From Sporanaerobium hydrogeniformans (GTDB taxonomy: Bacteria > Bacillota > Clostridia > Lachnospirales > Cellulosilyticaceae), in NCBI RefSeq assembly GCF_002735925.1, contig NZ_PEDL01000004.1, positions 62,001 through 126,000 on the forward strand: a stretch of 64,000 nt of DNA. Direction: 5' to 3'. Both the position numbers and the translations under genes were made by a program. Below, in pieces: positions 15,025 through 24,115 of the stretch. Every line of letters starts with the position of its first letter. The stretch's first letter is position 1. The notes beneath the pieces were generated by a model. That model made no database searches. It was not told the DNA's origin and saw nothing but the letters and a program-made list of their open reading frames with translations.

Positions 15025-17526
15025 TTATTCATATTTAATAGCTTCAATAATATTGAACTTTGAAGACTTACTTGCAGGTGTAATAGAAGCCATAATTGTC
15101 ACACCTATTGCCCCTATTACATATAGCCATAGTACACTTTTTATAAAATGCATAGGTATTGGACATTGCATACCTTCTAATATATAAGGCGAAATCTTAA
15201 ACATGCCCCATCCTGTAACGATGCCAATAATTGCCCCCAGTATCCCTAAGGCTAATGCTTCTAAAAATACCATTTGCATGATTTGCCGCTTACTCATACC
15301 AATTGAACGCAAAACAGCTAGGTTTTGCTTTCTCTCAATAAAGCTAATAAATAGATTGTTAACAATCCCTACAATTCCAATGATAACAGCTAATATTGAA
15401 AAAGCTACCATCATCATCATCATTTGGTCATTACTCTCTTTGTTACTCTGTTTCATGGAACGGATCAAACGTCCACTTAAATAACGATTTTCATATTTTT
15501 TTTGCAATTTATTTAAAGCTTCCTCTTCATCGTCACTAGTAAGTAGGTAAGCATTGTCATAATATCTCTTATTCATATCGAGCTTTAAATATTTTTCACT
15601 CATAAGGGCATAGTTGCCATTGTTCATAAAAGTATTCATAAAGCCAAGTACTGTGTAAATACGGTTTCCCTTTGGTGTAGCAATGCTTAATTTATCTCCT
15701 TCCTTGACACCATAACGATCTTTAAGGATCTTTGTAAGAATTAGGTATCGATCTTCATTAATCTTCCCTAGTAATTCCTCCTTTTTTCCCATATAGTCTA
15801 GTTGTACATGCCTATCATACTCAGGACCAGTTATACCTTCTACCCACCAGATTTCTGCTTCCCACTCCTGCACTTTAATAGCTGCTTGCTCATAAACAGG
15901 GACTACATCTTCTACCCCTTTTTCACTTTCTAAAGCTCTTGCCGCTCCTTTATCCATGTTTTCCATCCATACTACCATATCGGACTGGAAGGTCTGGTCA
16001 TAGAAATTTAAGACTTCTACTTGTACATTGATACTAATATTTACAATAAAGAGAAGCATTGACACACCTAAGGTAATGAGGGTAATACTATTTAACATAT
16101 TTTTATTAGCTTTAATATTTCTTACTGCTAAAACCCCTATATTTCCAAAGACAACTTCAAAAATCCCTTGTAAAGTATAAGAAGTCCACCTTACTAAGGT
16201 TGGTAAAAGGTTGATAACTCCTATAATCAGAAAGGTGAGAGAGAGTGATGATAAAATCATCATATTTTGTCCGTTAGTTAGTTGAAGTACCCCTATGCTT
16301 ATGAATAAGCTTACCGTCCCTATTATACTTTTTCTCACCTTTTTCTTTTTATATCCGCCTCCATTACCTAGCACAATATCTTTAACGGGTATTTTCCCTA
16401 CCTTTAAAATAGGAAGCATACTACTTATTACACTAACTAAAAGGGAAAAGCAGAAAGTAATAAAGCATCTTACTCCCCCAACCTCCATTTTTATCTTTTT
16501 AGCACCCTCTAGCTCCCCTGTTGATAAAAATTGAAGCATTAGGAAAAGAATTAAAAAACCTAGTAAAATAGCGCAAATCCCACCAATAATACCATAGCCT
16601 ATACTTTCTAGAAGCAGTACCCTATTTACCATGCGTTTGCTTGCTCCTATACTTCGAAAGGTACCTATTACTGGAAGCTTTTCAAGGGTAATTACCTTAA
16701 AGGAAGAATGCACAATATAGATACTCATAAAAGTAACTAGTACAGTCATCATGAGAAGGGGCTGTGCAATCCAAGAAATGCTTTCTTCTAGATCCTTCCT
16801 ATCAACAAACTCTTTTACCTCTGCCTTAGGATAAGCTACTCTTAGCTTCTCAATTAACTCATCAATCGTTATCTTTTCTGCAGCTGACTTCATATAGATA
16901 AGAGTAGGCTTTTGCTCCGTTCCAAAGAACTGGCTAAGAGCACTAAAACGCATTAATCCCTTTGCCTCTTCTGTTTCACTACCAAATAGTCCCTGTGGAT
17001 AAGCTATGCCATAAATCACTAGCTTTCTTTTTTTCTCCCCAATTCGCATTTCAAAGCTATCCCCTACTTGAAGCTTATATTTCTCAGCTGTCTTTTGACT
17101 GATAATAAGACTTCTATCATCAAAGGTTGCCCCTGAAAGCTGTTGTTTTAAGACAAGTTTATTCATTTTAATATAATCTTCAAGTTCTATTCCTGTTAAC
17201 TGAATCGTATCATAGCCCTTGTCTTTTTTTTCATAAAGCCCATTTCCTGTAATCACTGGAATAATATAGTCTGCTAGAGCTTCTAGCTGCTGTGCAGGAT
17301 GCATACTAAGGAGATTTGTATCCATCTTTTTGCCTGCATAGATATGAATCTCTACATTTCCTCCTGTCTCCCTTATTTTATCTGTTTGCATCTGAACCAC
17401 TGAAGCAGATAAGGCTGTAGAGGCTAAATAGAGAGCTCCTGCTAAAGCTACAGCTAATACTACCAAAAAAGTACGCATTTTCTTTTCTGTAATAGATTTT
17501 ATCAAGTATTTTAATATAATTTGCAT
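15025..17526 (-). CDS. FtsX-like ABC permease with two FtsX domains
   Basis: An 833-residue membrane protein: N-terminal helix at about 20-40, a large extracytoplasmic MacB-type domain (to about 250), a first FtsX core of three helices (about 255-390), further helices near 400-470, a second extracytoplasmic domain, and a C-terminal FtsX core (about 710-815). Size and layout match the long Gram-positive permeases paired with LolD-type ATPases and HlyD-like adaptors. It starts 17 bases after the nagZ stop. Substrate unknown. Confidence 0.92.
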   Translation of the reverse strand: MQIILKYLIKSITEKKMRTFLVVLAVALAGALYLASTALSASVVQMQTDKIRETGGNVEIHIYAGKKMDTNLLSMHPAQQLEALADYIIPVITGNGLYEKKDKGYDTIQLTGIELEDYIKMNKLVLKQQLSGATFDDRSLIISQKTAEKYKLQVGDSFEMRIGEKKRKLVIYGIAYPQGLFGSETEEAKGLMRFSALSQFFGTEQKPTLIYMKSAAEKITIDELIEKLRVAYPKAEVKEFVDRKDLEESISWIAQPLLMMTVLVTFMSIYIVHSSFKVITLEKLPVIGTFRSIGASKRMVNRVLLLESIGYGIIGGICAILLGFLILFLMLQFLSTGELEGAKKIKMEVGGVRCFITFCFSLLVSVISSMLPILKVGKIPVKDIVLGNGGGYKKKKVRKSIIGTVSLFISIGVLQLTNGQNMMILSSLSLTFLIIGVINLLPTLVRWTSYTLQGIFEVVFGNIGVLAVRNIKANKNMLNSITLITLGVSMLLFIVNISINVQVEVLNFYDQTFQSDMVVWMENMDKGAARALESEKGVEDVVPVYEQAAIKVQEWEAEIWWVEGITGPEYDRHVQLDYMGKKEELLGKINEDRYLILTKILKDRYGVKEGDKLSIATPKGNRIYTVLGFMNTFMNNGNYALMSEKYLKLDMNKRYYDNAYLLTSDDEEEALNKLQKKYENRYLSGRLIRSMKQSNKESNDQMMMMMVAFSILAVIIGIVGIVNNLFISFIERKQNLAVLRSIGMSKRQIMQMVFLEALALGILGAIIGIVTGWGMFKISPYILEGMQCPIPMHFIKSVLWLYVIGAIGVTIMASITPASKSSKFNIIEAIKYE

Positions 17527-17543
17527 AATCCCTTACTCTTTCT

Positions 17544-18806
17544 CTATTTTATAATTTCCATCTTATACTTCCATGCCAAAGTACGACTTACAGCTTCATC
17601 AATAAGTGCTTCCTCTATCTCTCCGTGCTTTACAGCTGCTAACACTGCTGCACAGCTCTCTTCTAAATCAGAAATAAGGATTAAATCATTGCCTGCTTGA
17701 AGTGCCAACACTGCTGGGTGTATCTCTCCTGAAAAAAGGGAAATGGCTTCCATTGCTAAATCATCCGTCATAATCACACCTGTAAAGCCTAATTCCTCTC
17801 TTAAAAGCTTATGTACCTTAGAAGATAAAGACGCTGGATATTCACTATCCATTGCTTCTACAATAGAGTGAGAAACTAATATGCTCTCTACTCCTTGTTC
17901 AATTCCTTTTTGAAAAGGAATAAGATCAACTTCCTTAAAACTTCTTAAAGGTCTTGTATCTCTTACTAAATCCGTATGGGTATCTCCATTACTTCCATAC
18001 CCTGGGAAATGCTTAAGTGTGCTAGCAAGCTTTGCCTTTTGCATAGCTTTTACAACAGTTACTACGTATTCTGCTGTTTCTAATGCCTGTTTACCAAAGG
18101 CTCTCCCATACATATAGGCACTTGGCTCATTAGTCACATCTGCTACTGGTGCTAAATTAAGACTAATCCCTAGCTCCTTAAGAAGCTTTGCCTTAGCAAC
18201 TGCATCTTGTCTTATAGCTTCTAGCCCCCCTTCTTGTTCCAAAGCCTGTGGTGATTTAAAAGGTGCTTTGGCAAGCTGTGGATTACTGCTAATACGCACA
18301 ACACTTCCTCCTTCCTCATCTACCGCCATCAGCATGGGCAGGGTACTTGCTTCCTGATAAGCATTTATTGTATTTATTACTTCTTCCTTTGTCTTATCTT
18401 TAAAATCACGACTAAAAAGCACATAACCAGCTGGTTTTAGATTCTTTATTTGCTCAATAGCTCCTACATCTGGACATCTAGCTAAAAAAAGCTGTCCTAC
18501 CTTCTCTTCTAAACTCATTGTAAGTAGCTTTTCTTTTGCTTGCTTTTCATAAAATCTAAAGACAGTTTGTGGTTCTGACGCTGTAAGCTGCTCTTTGGAG
18601 TTCATCACTTTATTTTCTTCCAACACCTTAGGTGCATTTTCTATTGGTTGCTTTTTATTCATCTCTAATGTAACTTCCCCTATTTGTTTTTTCTGTGGTA
18701 GCTTATAAAATAGTATAAGAAAGCACCCTATACTAACTAGAGCTAATAGCAAAAATAAACCATATATCTTCTTTTTGACTTTTCTTTTTTCTGATGAGCC
18801 CTTCAT
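17544..18806 (-). CDS. nagZ: Beta-N-acetylhexosaminidase, GH3 (NagZ-like)
   Basis: Glycoside hydrolase that removes N-acetylglucosamine from muropeptides or other glycans. The 420-residue protein has an N-terminal signal-anchor helix (about residues 13-31), a linker and a GH3 catalytic domain. KHFPGYGSNGDTHTDL carries the NagZ-specific flexible-loop histidine, and VIMTDDLAMEA carries the catalytic Asp. The membrane anchor puts it outside the cell, as in Bacillus NagZ. First gene of a probable operon with the MacAB-like exporter; preceded by a promoter with repeated 11-mers at 18939-18995. Confidence 0.93.
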   Translation of the reverse strand: MKGSSEKRKVKKKIYGLFLLLALVSIGCFLILFYKLPQKKQIGEVTLEMNKKQPIENAPKVLEENKVMNSKEQLTASEPQTVFRFYEKQAKEKLLTMSLEEKVGQLFLARCPDVGAIEQIKNLKPAGYVLFSRDFKDKTKEEVINTINAYQEASTLPMLMAVDEEGGSVVRISSNPQLAKAPFKSPQALEQEGGLEAIRQDAVAKAKLLKELGISLNLAPVADVTNEPSAYMYGRAFGKQALETAEYVVTVVKAMQKAKLASTLKHFPGYGSNGDTHTDLVRDTRPLRSFKEVDLIPFQKGIEQGVESILVSHSIVEAMDSEYPASLSSKVHKLLREELGFTGVIMTDDLAMEAISLFSGEIHPAVLALQAGNDLILISDLEESCAAVLAAVKHGEIEEALIDEAVSRTLAWKYKMEIIK

Positions 18807-19060
18807 TTGATCCCTCCTGCTTATTCGTCATATTCTACACAAACACTTCATAAGACAACTTCTCTTCTTTATTTTTCCTACTATGCATCTTATTGTTGCT
18901 TATACTATATTCAATTATTATTTATTTTAACTTTATACATACCTCACCTAGTGAAGTATTTTACATTTTATATGATACTCATATATACCTCACCTGTCAA
19001 TGTATATTTTTTAAAAAATCATTATTAACAATATTTTTAAACTCATATCAATTTTCTACA
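18807..19060 (-). promoter_or_regulatory. nagZ upstream region: promoter with two identical 11-mers
   Basis: On the minus strand TTGACA (19000-18995), a 17-base spacer and TATCAT (18977-18972) form a good promoter, leaving a leader of about 160 bases. The 11-mer AGGTGAGGTAT occurs twice in direct orientation, at 18985-18995 inside the promoter spacer and at 18939-18949 in the early leader, 46 bases apart. The position is typical of a repressor or response-regulator site. The rest of this 254-base gap is AT-rich without further structure. Confidence 0.6.
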
Positions 19061-19064
19061 CCAA

Positions 19065-19102
19065 AAAGCTAAGTAAGAATTTATGAATTCTTACTTAGCT
19101 TT
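19065..19102 (-). terminator. Terminator after the small membrane protein
   Basis: Perfect 17-base arms at 19065-19081 and 19086-19102 with a four-base loop; on the minus strand the stem is followed by T residues. It ends the S41/MinJ-like operon. Confidence 0.88.
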
Positions 19103-19116
19103 CTTTATTTCTCTAT

Positions 19117-19629
19117 TTAAGCTACTCTTTTTCCCTCTTTTTTAAGGTCATTAGCTAGTTTTTGAACCTCTTTAATGTTCCAGGTCATTCGCATCATTGC
19201 CCCAAAACCTATTCCACATAATATAAATAAAATGAAACTAACTCCTTCTGCAATAGCACTAAAATGATATATATCAAAAAGAACTATCCAACACAAAAGT
19301 CCCCAACCTAATACACCTTCTGAAAAAATATAGCGCCATTTCATACTTTTATCCCACACTTCTTTGATAAGTAGCTCCTTATAAACCCCCCAAGAAATAA
19401 AACCCTGTATAAAACCGATTGGCATAAGTACTAGTAATTTAATAAACACACTCACTAAGAAGTTTTGAGGATGACGTATCAGCTCTCCAAAAAAAATACC
19501 TATTATAGCCTCCACAATAAGTGCAGGTCCAATAGCTCTCCCCAAAACCCCAAACTGCCAAATAAACTTCTGTTTTTGTTCCCTAATGATACATGTTAAA
19601 ATTTTTCTTATTAGCCTTTGTTTTGTCAT
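19117..19629 (-). CDS. Small integral membrane protein of unknown function
   Basis: A 170-residue protein with four likely membrane helices (about residues 30-50, 60-83, 102-120, 125-147) and a charged C-terminal tail ending KKEGKRVA. I recognise no family motif. It is the last gene before a strong terminator and follows the MinJ-like gene by 125 bases on the same strand, so it may belong to the same envelope cluster. Confidence 0.6.
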   Translation of the reverse strand: MTKQRLIRKILTCIIREQKQKFIWQFGVLGRAIGPALIVEAIIGIFFGELIRHPQNFLVSVFIKLLVLMPIGFIQGFISWGVYKELLIKEVWDKSMKWRYIFSEGVLGWGLLCWIVLFDIYHFSAIAEGVSFILFILCGIGFGAMMRMTWNIKEVQKLANDLKKEGKRVA

Positions 19630-19754
19630 CCCTTTCTCCTCCTCCTGTGCTGTTTACCCATAGTTTTCTATCTATTAATTACAAACATTCCTTCTCCTTC
19701 ATTATAATCCTATGTTTTTTATCTGCCAACTTAAAATAAATTAAATTTTCTATA

Positions 19755-20396
19755 TTATTCTATTTTATAATGAATAAGTGTTAGTATTTCATGCAAAAGT
19801 GGCATGAAAAGAAGTGCAACCTCTAATCTGAGATTCTTTTTTACTAAAATCCAACCTAGGCAAGTCATACATGCACCATATAAAAAAATGCATCCTCCCA
19901 TGAACTTAAACTTCTTAACTGGTTTTAATGAAGTTGTATCATCACTATATACCATAAACATAGGAATAAATAAAAGTTTATAAGAAAATAAAAAAAGAGG
20001 GACTAGCCAACTTAAATAAGTTTGGTATCCCTCTACTTTTTCTTTTCCTTTGTACCCCTTAACAGGCACTATAGCTTTGGGTGCCTCCCAATAAGCCATT
20101 ATCCCTTCTGCCATATGTAATAATCCTACTAAGAGTATAAGCTGCCTATAAGGCACTATAAACCATTTGCTAGGTAGCCCTAAATAACTACTTATGTTAT
20201 AAACCCCATATAAAATAGGAACACTGTATGCCAAACAGTACCACCTACTTTGAAAAGCTCCAGCTATGAGACTAATGGGGAGTAACCAAAATAAATTAAA
20301 AGTAAGAGGCCATGGGCCTCCTACTCTATTCATTACAAAACTAATACCTATCCCTATAAAACATCCCATTATCCATCTTTTTAATTTATTTTCCAT
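19755..20396 (-). CDS. MinJ-like polytopic membrane protein lacking a PDZ domain
   Basis: A 213-residue protein with about seven helices. The central stretch (LVGLLHMAEGIMAYW, then IVPVKGYKGKEKVEGYQ and a WLVPLF helix) resembles the membrane domain of Bacillus MinJ and clostridial PDZ-membrane proteins, where LH.E is followed by a basic loop and a KFWPLP helix. The MinJ C-terminal PDZ domain is absent. In Bacillus, minJ lies near ctpB and ftsEX; the same neighbours are found here, with a 9-base gap to the ctpA-like gene. Homology is inferred from pattern and context. Confidence 0.55.
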   Translation of the reverse strand: MENKLKRWIMGCFIGIGISFVMNRVGGPWPLTFNLFWLLPISLIAGAFQSRWYCLAYSVPILYGVYNISSYLGLPSKWFIVPYRQLILLVGLLHMAEGIMAYWEAPKAIVPVKGYKGKEKVEGYQTYLSWLVPLFLFSYKLLFIPMFMVYSDDTTSLKPVKKFKFMGGCIFLYGACMTCLGWILVKKNLRLEVALLFMPLLHEILTLIHYKIE

Positions 20397-20405
20397 CTCA
20401 TCCTC

Positions 20406-21566
20406 CTATTTGATTTCTTTTTTTACAACCTCTATAGCTTTTTGGAGTTGAGTATCTTCTTTATCTTCTAGCTTGCCTTTTGTAAGTGCATTGGTAGTTA
20501 AGCTAACTTTATAGTTTGGTTCAATCCCAATACCTTGGATACACACACCGCTTGGTGTGAAATATTTAGCTGTGGTAAGCTTAAGGGCTGAACCATCTGT
20601 AAGGGGTACAATGCTTTGAACAACCCCTTTGCCAAATGTGGTTTCACCTACAAGCTGCGCACGTTTATGATCCTTAAGTGCACCTGAAAGCACCTCTGAA
20701 GCACTAGCACTATCTCCATTTACCAAAACAACGATAGGGATAGCATTGTAGGTATCATCTGCATAAATTTCTTCTACCTTACCATTTTTGTCTTTTGTGG
20801 AAACAATAAGTCCCTTTGGTATAAGTTCATCTACAATTTTAGTCGTAACTTGCAATAACCCTCCTGGATTATTACGAAGGTCGAGAACTATACCTTTTGC
20901 TTTTTCTTTTTCCAGGTCATTTAAAGCTTTTACAAATTGTTCATGGGTTAACTCTTCGAACTGAGTAATTTTGATGTAACCAATATGTTTTTCTAACATA
21001 CGAGAACTTACAGAAGGATACGTTATATTTTTACGAGTAAGCACTAAATCATAAACCTTTTGCTCTGAAGGCCTATAAACGCTAACATTAACGGTTGTAT
21101 CTGGTGGTCCTTTAATCATTTTAGGGACATTTTCAAAATCATCCCCAGTAATGGTCTGACCTTCTGCCTTAATAATTTTATCCTTTGGCAAAATGCCTAC
21201 TTCTTTAGCTGGAGAGTTTTCAAATACCTCTGTTACTACAATGGTATTGTCAGTAGCATCAACTGTCATCTGTACACCTATCCCTGCATAGACACCACTT
21301 GATTTTTCTTTAAAGCTTGCATATTCTTCTGAAGTGTAGTAATTGGTGTAAACATCCCCTACTCCTGCTACAAATCCTTTATAAATCCCTTCCTGCATCT
21401 TATCCTTATTAACTTCGCCTACAAAATAATCATTAATAACTGCTTCTATCGCTAATAATTTTTTATCTACATAATAGTACTTATCAATGAAACCTGCTCC
21501 CACCAATACTATTGTTGACAATAAAAAACCTATAGCAGCACCTCGAAAAAAGCTATTTTTTTTCAT
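20406..21566 (-). CDS. ctpA: Carboxy-terminal processing protease, S41 (CtpA/CtpB type), active
   Basis: Membrane-anchored serine protease of 386 residues. One N-terminal helix (8-26), a PDZ domain at about 95-180, then the protease core. The catalytic serine is S288 in GDSASAS, the general base is K313 in TFGKG, and Q317 follows, all as expected for the family. The ATG at 21566 is preferred over the adjoining TTG because it sits better behind AAAGGAGG. Its paralogue just upstream has lost both catalytic residues. Likely targets are envelope or sporulation proteins; context suggests wall-hydrolysis control with FtsEX and the M23 protein. Confidence 0.93.
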   Translation of the reverse strand: MKKNSFFRGAAIGFLLSTIVLVGAGFIDKYYYVDKKLLAIEAVINDYFVGEVNKDKMQEGIYKGFVAGVGDVYTNYYTSEEYASFKEKSSGVYAGIGVQMTVDATDNTIVVTEVFENSPAKEVGILPKDKIIKAEGQTITGDDFENVPKMIKGPPDTTVNVSVYRPSEQKVYDLVLTRKNITYPSVSSRMLEKHIGYIKITQFEELTHEQFVKALNDLEKEKAKGIVLDLRNNPGGLLQVTTKIVDELIPKGLIVSTKDKNGKVEEIYADDTYNAIPIVVLVNGDSASASEVLSGALKDHKRAQLVGETTFGKGVVQSIVPLTDGSALKLTTAKYFTPSGVCIQGIGIEPNYKVSLTTNALTKGKLEDKEDTQLQKAIEVVKKEIK

Positions 21567-21653
21567 CAATGCTACCTCCTTTATAAATGTGTGACTGTTT
21601 TTAGTGTGCCTTATTTTAACATTCTTATCCTTATCAGTTTTTTCCTTTAAAGC

Positions 21654-22826
21654 TTAAAATTGCTCCAAAGCTTTCATAAGCTGTGCATCATTTTTAAGAG
21701 ATATTTCACCACTTGTCATCAGCTCAACAGCTGATTCAACAGTGTTTTTTATAGCAATATCAGGTGCAATGCCCTTACCTTTTAGGCTGACTTCACTTAT
21801 ACTGTAAATAATACCCGTTGTAACACGAACCCCCGTCTTATCTTTTAAATCTATACACTGTGTTACCACACCATTTCCACTGGTAATACTCCCTACGACT
21901 GGCATTTTCTTTACTTCTTTTAAAGTACTTACCATGGCCTCTACAGTACCACTTGTTCCCTCATTTACTAATAGAACGACTTTTCCATCATAACTTATTC
22001 CTGCATTTCCTTTATACTCTTTAAAGTTACCTGTTTTGTCTTGTACTTTGAAAAGAAGCTGATCTTCTATAAACAAGTCGCAAATCTCTACAATTTCTTC
22101 AAGATTCCTACTGGTAAGATAGCGGACATCTAAAATCACATCTTTAACTTGCTTTTCTTTAAAACTTTTTAAGGCCTCTGCTAATTCCTCACTGGTATCT
22201 GGGGTAATAGTCTTCATTTCTATGTAGCCTCTATTTCCCTCTAAAATCTCAGTCTTTAAACCCGGAATATGGATCACCTCTGAAACAAGTTCTACTGTTC
22301 GACTCTCTTTACCTGAATTATCTTGTATGACATAAGTTACCTTTTGGCTACCTGTATAAGCTAACTTTTCATAAAGCCCTACTTGATTAGCCATTCGCAC
22401 ACCTATCTCATCAATTTGGATAATTTTATCCCCTACCTTAATCCCTGCTTTTTCAGCAGGTGAGTTCTCTAATACTTGTGTAACTATAATTTCATTCCCA
22501 CTTATACCCCAAGTAAAAAATATACCTGTTCCTATATATTGTCCTTTTTCAAAGATTTTTTCTGCCGCATATTCCTCTTCATTTAAATAAACTGTACTTG
22601 GATCCTCTAAGCCACTTACATAACCTGCATACAAACTATCCATGATCTTTTGCTGATCCATATCACCTAAAAAGCTATAGTCTAAATACTTATTCAGTTG
22701 ATTCATCTTACTTCTTGAATACTGAGGAGCCGTAAAACGTTCTAAATTGCAACCAACAATTGTTCCCATTACACTTACGCTTACGACCATCCCTGTTAAA
22801 ATCCCTATTATCTTTTTTATTTTCAA
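21654..22826 (-). CDS. S41-family lipoprotein with both catalytic residues lost
   Basis: A 390-residue paralogue of the neighbouring CtpA. Signal peptide with lipobox TIVGC (Cys26), PDZ domain at about 100-185 and a full S41 core. Aligned without gaps to its neighbour, the catalytic Ser becomes G293 (EGTSGTVE in place of GDSASASE) and the catalytic Lys becomes N318 (TSGNG in place of TFGKG). It should bind but not cut. Translation starts at a TTG behind AAGGAG. It has its own promoter (22863-22891) and precedes ctpA by 87 bases. It may scaffold or inhibit the active protease. Confidence 0.88.
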   Translation of the reverse strand: MKIKKIIGILTGMVVSVSVMGTIVGCNLERFTAPQYSRSKMNQLNKYLDYSFLGDMDQQKIMDSLYAGYVSGLEDPSTVYLNEEEYAAEKIFEKGQYIGTGIFFTWGISGNEIIVTQVLENSPAEKAGIKVGDKIIQIDEIGVRMANQVGLYEKLAYTGSQKVTYVIQDNSGKESRTVELVSEVIHIPGLKTEILEGNRGYIEMKTITPDTSEELAEALKSFKEKQVKDVILDVRYLTSRNLEEIVEICDLFIEDQLLFKVQDKTGNFKEYKGNAGISYDGKVVLLVNEGTSGTVEAMVSTLKEVKKMPVVGSITSGNGVVTQCIDLKDKTGVRVTTGIIYSISEVSLKGKGIAPDIAIKNTVESAVELMTSGEISLKNDAQLMKALEQF

Positions 22827-22862
22827 AGGTCTCTCTCCTTATGTGCCCATTATTTTTTTATC

Positions 22863-22891
22863 ATTGTATTCCTTTTTTCTTTAGCAAGCAA
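22863..22891 (-). promoter_or_regulatory. Promoter for the S41 pair
   Basis: Minus-strand TTGCTT (22891-22886), 17-base spacer, TACAAT (22868-22863), placed between the upstream operon's terminator and the S41 lipoprotein gene. Confidence 0.6.
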
Positions 22892-22905
22892 TACTTAAAC
22901 ATTTA

Positions 22906-22946
22906 AAAAGAAGCAACTCTATAATAATATATTAGTTACTTCTTTT
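22906..22946 (-). terminator. Terminator of the CdaR-FtsEX-M23 operon
   Basis: Arms near 22906-22919 and 22933-22946 (AAAAGAAGCAACT with AGTTACTTCTTTT) followed by T residues on the minus strand, 36 bases after the M23 gene. Confidence 0.7.
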
Positions 22947-22981
22947 ATGTATGTTCTTATACTGTTAGTTTACCCAAAATC

Positions 22982-24106
22982 TTATTTTTTACTAAGATAA
23001 TTCCAAGGACTTGTATGTGCACCATTTACACGTACTTCAAAATGGCAATGATTACCTGTAGAATACCCTGTGCTCCCTATTTTAGCAACAGTTTGTCCTT
23101 TTTTCACTGTATCACCCTTTTGAACTACCAAGGAAGAGTTGTGTCCGTAAAGACTTACTAAACCACTTCCATGATTAATCATGATCGTATAACCGTAACC
23201 ATTTATCCAACCTGAAGTAATAACGACTCCATCAGCAGCAGCTACTACAGGTGAGCCATAGGAAGCAGGAATATCTATCCCTGTATGAAATTCTCTAAGT
23301 CCAGAAATAGGACTTGTTCTTGAATTGTACTGTGAACTTAATTGATAAAAACCTGGTACTGGCCACCCAAATTTTCCTCCTGCATATTTCAGGTTACTTG
23401 CAGCTGTTAACCTTTTTATCTCTGCTTCTAACTTCTTAGACTCTTCTTCCATCTCTTTAATCTGAGCCTTGAGTTTATCTTCTTCACCTGCTAGCTGGCT
23501 AATAGCTTTATCCTTTTCTTCTCTAGCAGCTTGCAGTTCATGCTTACGACTTACTTGCTCTTCAAAAAGTGTATCTAGCTCAACCTTTTCTTCTTCAATA
23601 AGCTTTTTTTGCTCATCGATTACCCGTATTTGCTCTTCATAGCTCACTAATGTATTATTATCTTTTTCTGAAATACGTTTAATATATTCTACGCGATTAA
23701 GCGCTTCCCAAAAGCTTCCTGAAGAAAAAACAATTTGCAAATACCCTATTTTGCGATTTTTGTACATTTGTACCATTCGCTTTTTGGTATCCTCATACTG
23801 CTCTTCTTTTTTTTCAGTAGCTACTTCCAGTGCTGCCTCACTCTTTTCAATAGCCTCTTCCTTTTCTGCTAACTGTACTTCTAATTGATCAATTTTATCT
23901 TGAATGCCTACAATCTGGGTATCTACCTTCTTAATTTCTTCTTTAATTTGCTTCTTTTTTTCTTCTGTTAAAGCAAGGCTATTTTTAGTTTCTTTTATTT
24001 CCTTTTGCGTATTACTTAACTCATTTTTTTTACTTGATAAACTAGAAGCATACAGAGGGGTGAGTATTAATAAAAAACTCAAAAATAAAGCTAGTTTTTT
24101 CCTCAT
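22982..24106 (-). CDS. Coiled-coil M23 peptidase, EnvC-like murein hydrolase or activator
   Basis: A secreted protein of 374 residues: signal peptide (1-20), two long coiled-coil segments from about 22 to 235, and a C-terminal LytM/M23 domain from about 245. The zinc ligands look intact: HTGID, then the HCHFE pair, so it may be an active endopeptidase rather than only an activator like EnvC. It sits 9 bases after ftsX, the arrangement seen where FtsEX pulls on a coiled-coil partner to switch on wall hydrolysis. In Bacillus the equivalent partner is CwlO. Confidence 0.92.
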   Translation of the reverse strand: MRKKLALFLSFLLILTPLYASSLSSKKNELSNTQKEIKETKNSLALTEEKKKQIKEEIKKVDTQIVGIQDKIDQLEVQLAEKEEAIEKSEAALEVATEKKEEQYEDTKKRMVQMYKNRKIGYLQIVFSSGSFWEALNRVEYIKRISEKDNNTLVSYEEQIRVIDEQKKLIEEEKVELDTLFEEQVSRKHELQAAREEKDKAISQLAGEEDKLKAQIKEMEEESKKLEAEIKRLTAASNLKYAGGKFGWPVPGFYQLSSQYNSRTSPISGLREFHTGIDIPASYGSPVVAAADGVVITSGWINGYGYTIMINHGSGLVSLYGHNSSLVVQKGDTVKKGQTVAKIGSTGYSTGNHCHFEVRVNGAHTSPWNYLSKK

Positions 24107-24115
24107 ATTTACCTC

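Noticed and set aside
20406-22826. A single S41 gene split by a frameshift
   Set aside because: Both products are full length, each with its own N-terminal signal, PDZ domain and core, so they are paralogues.
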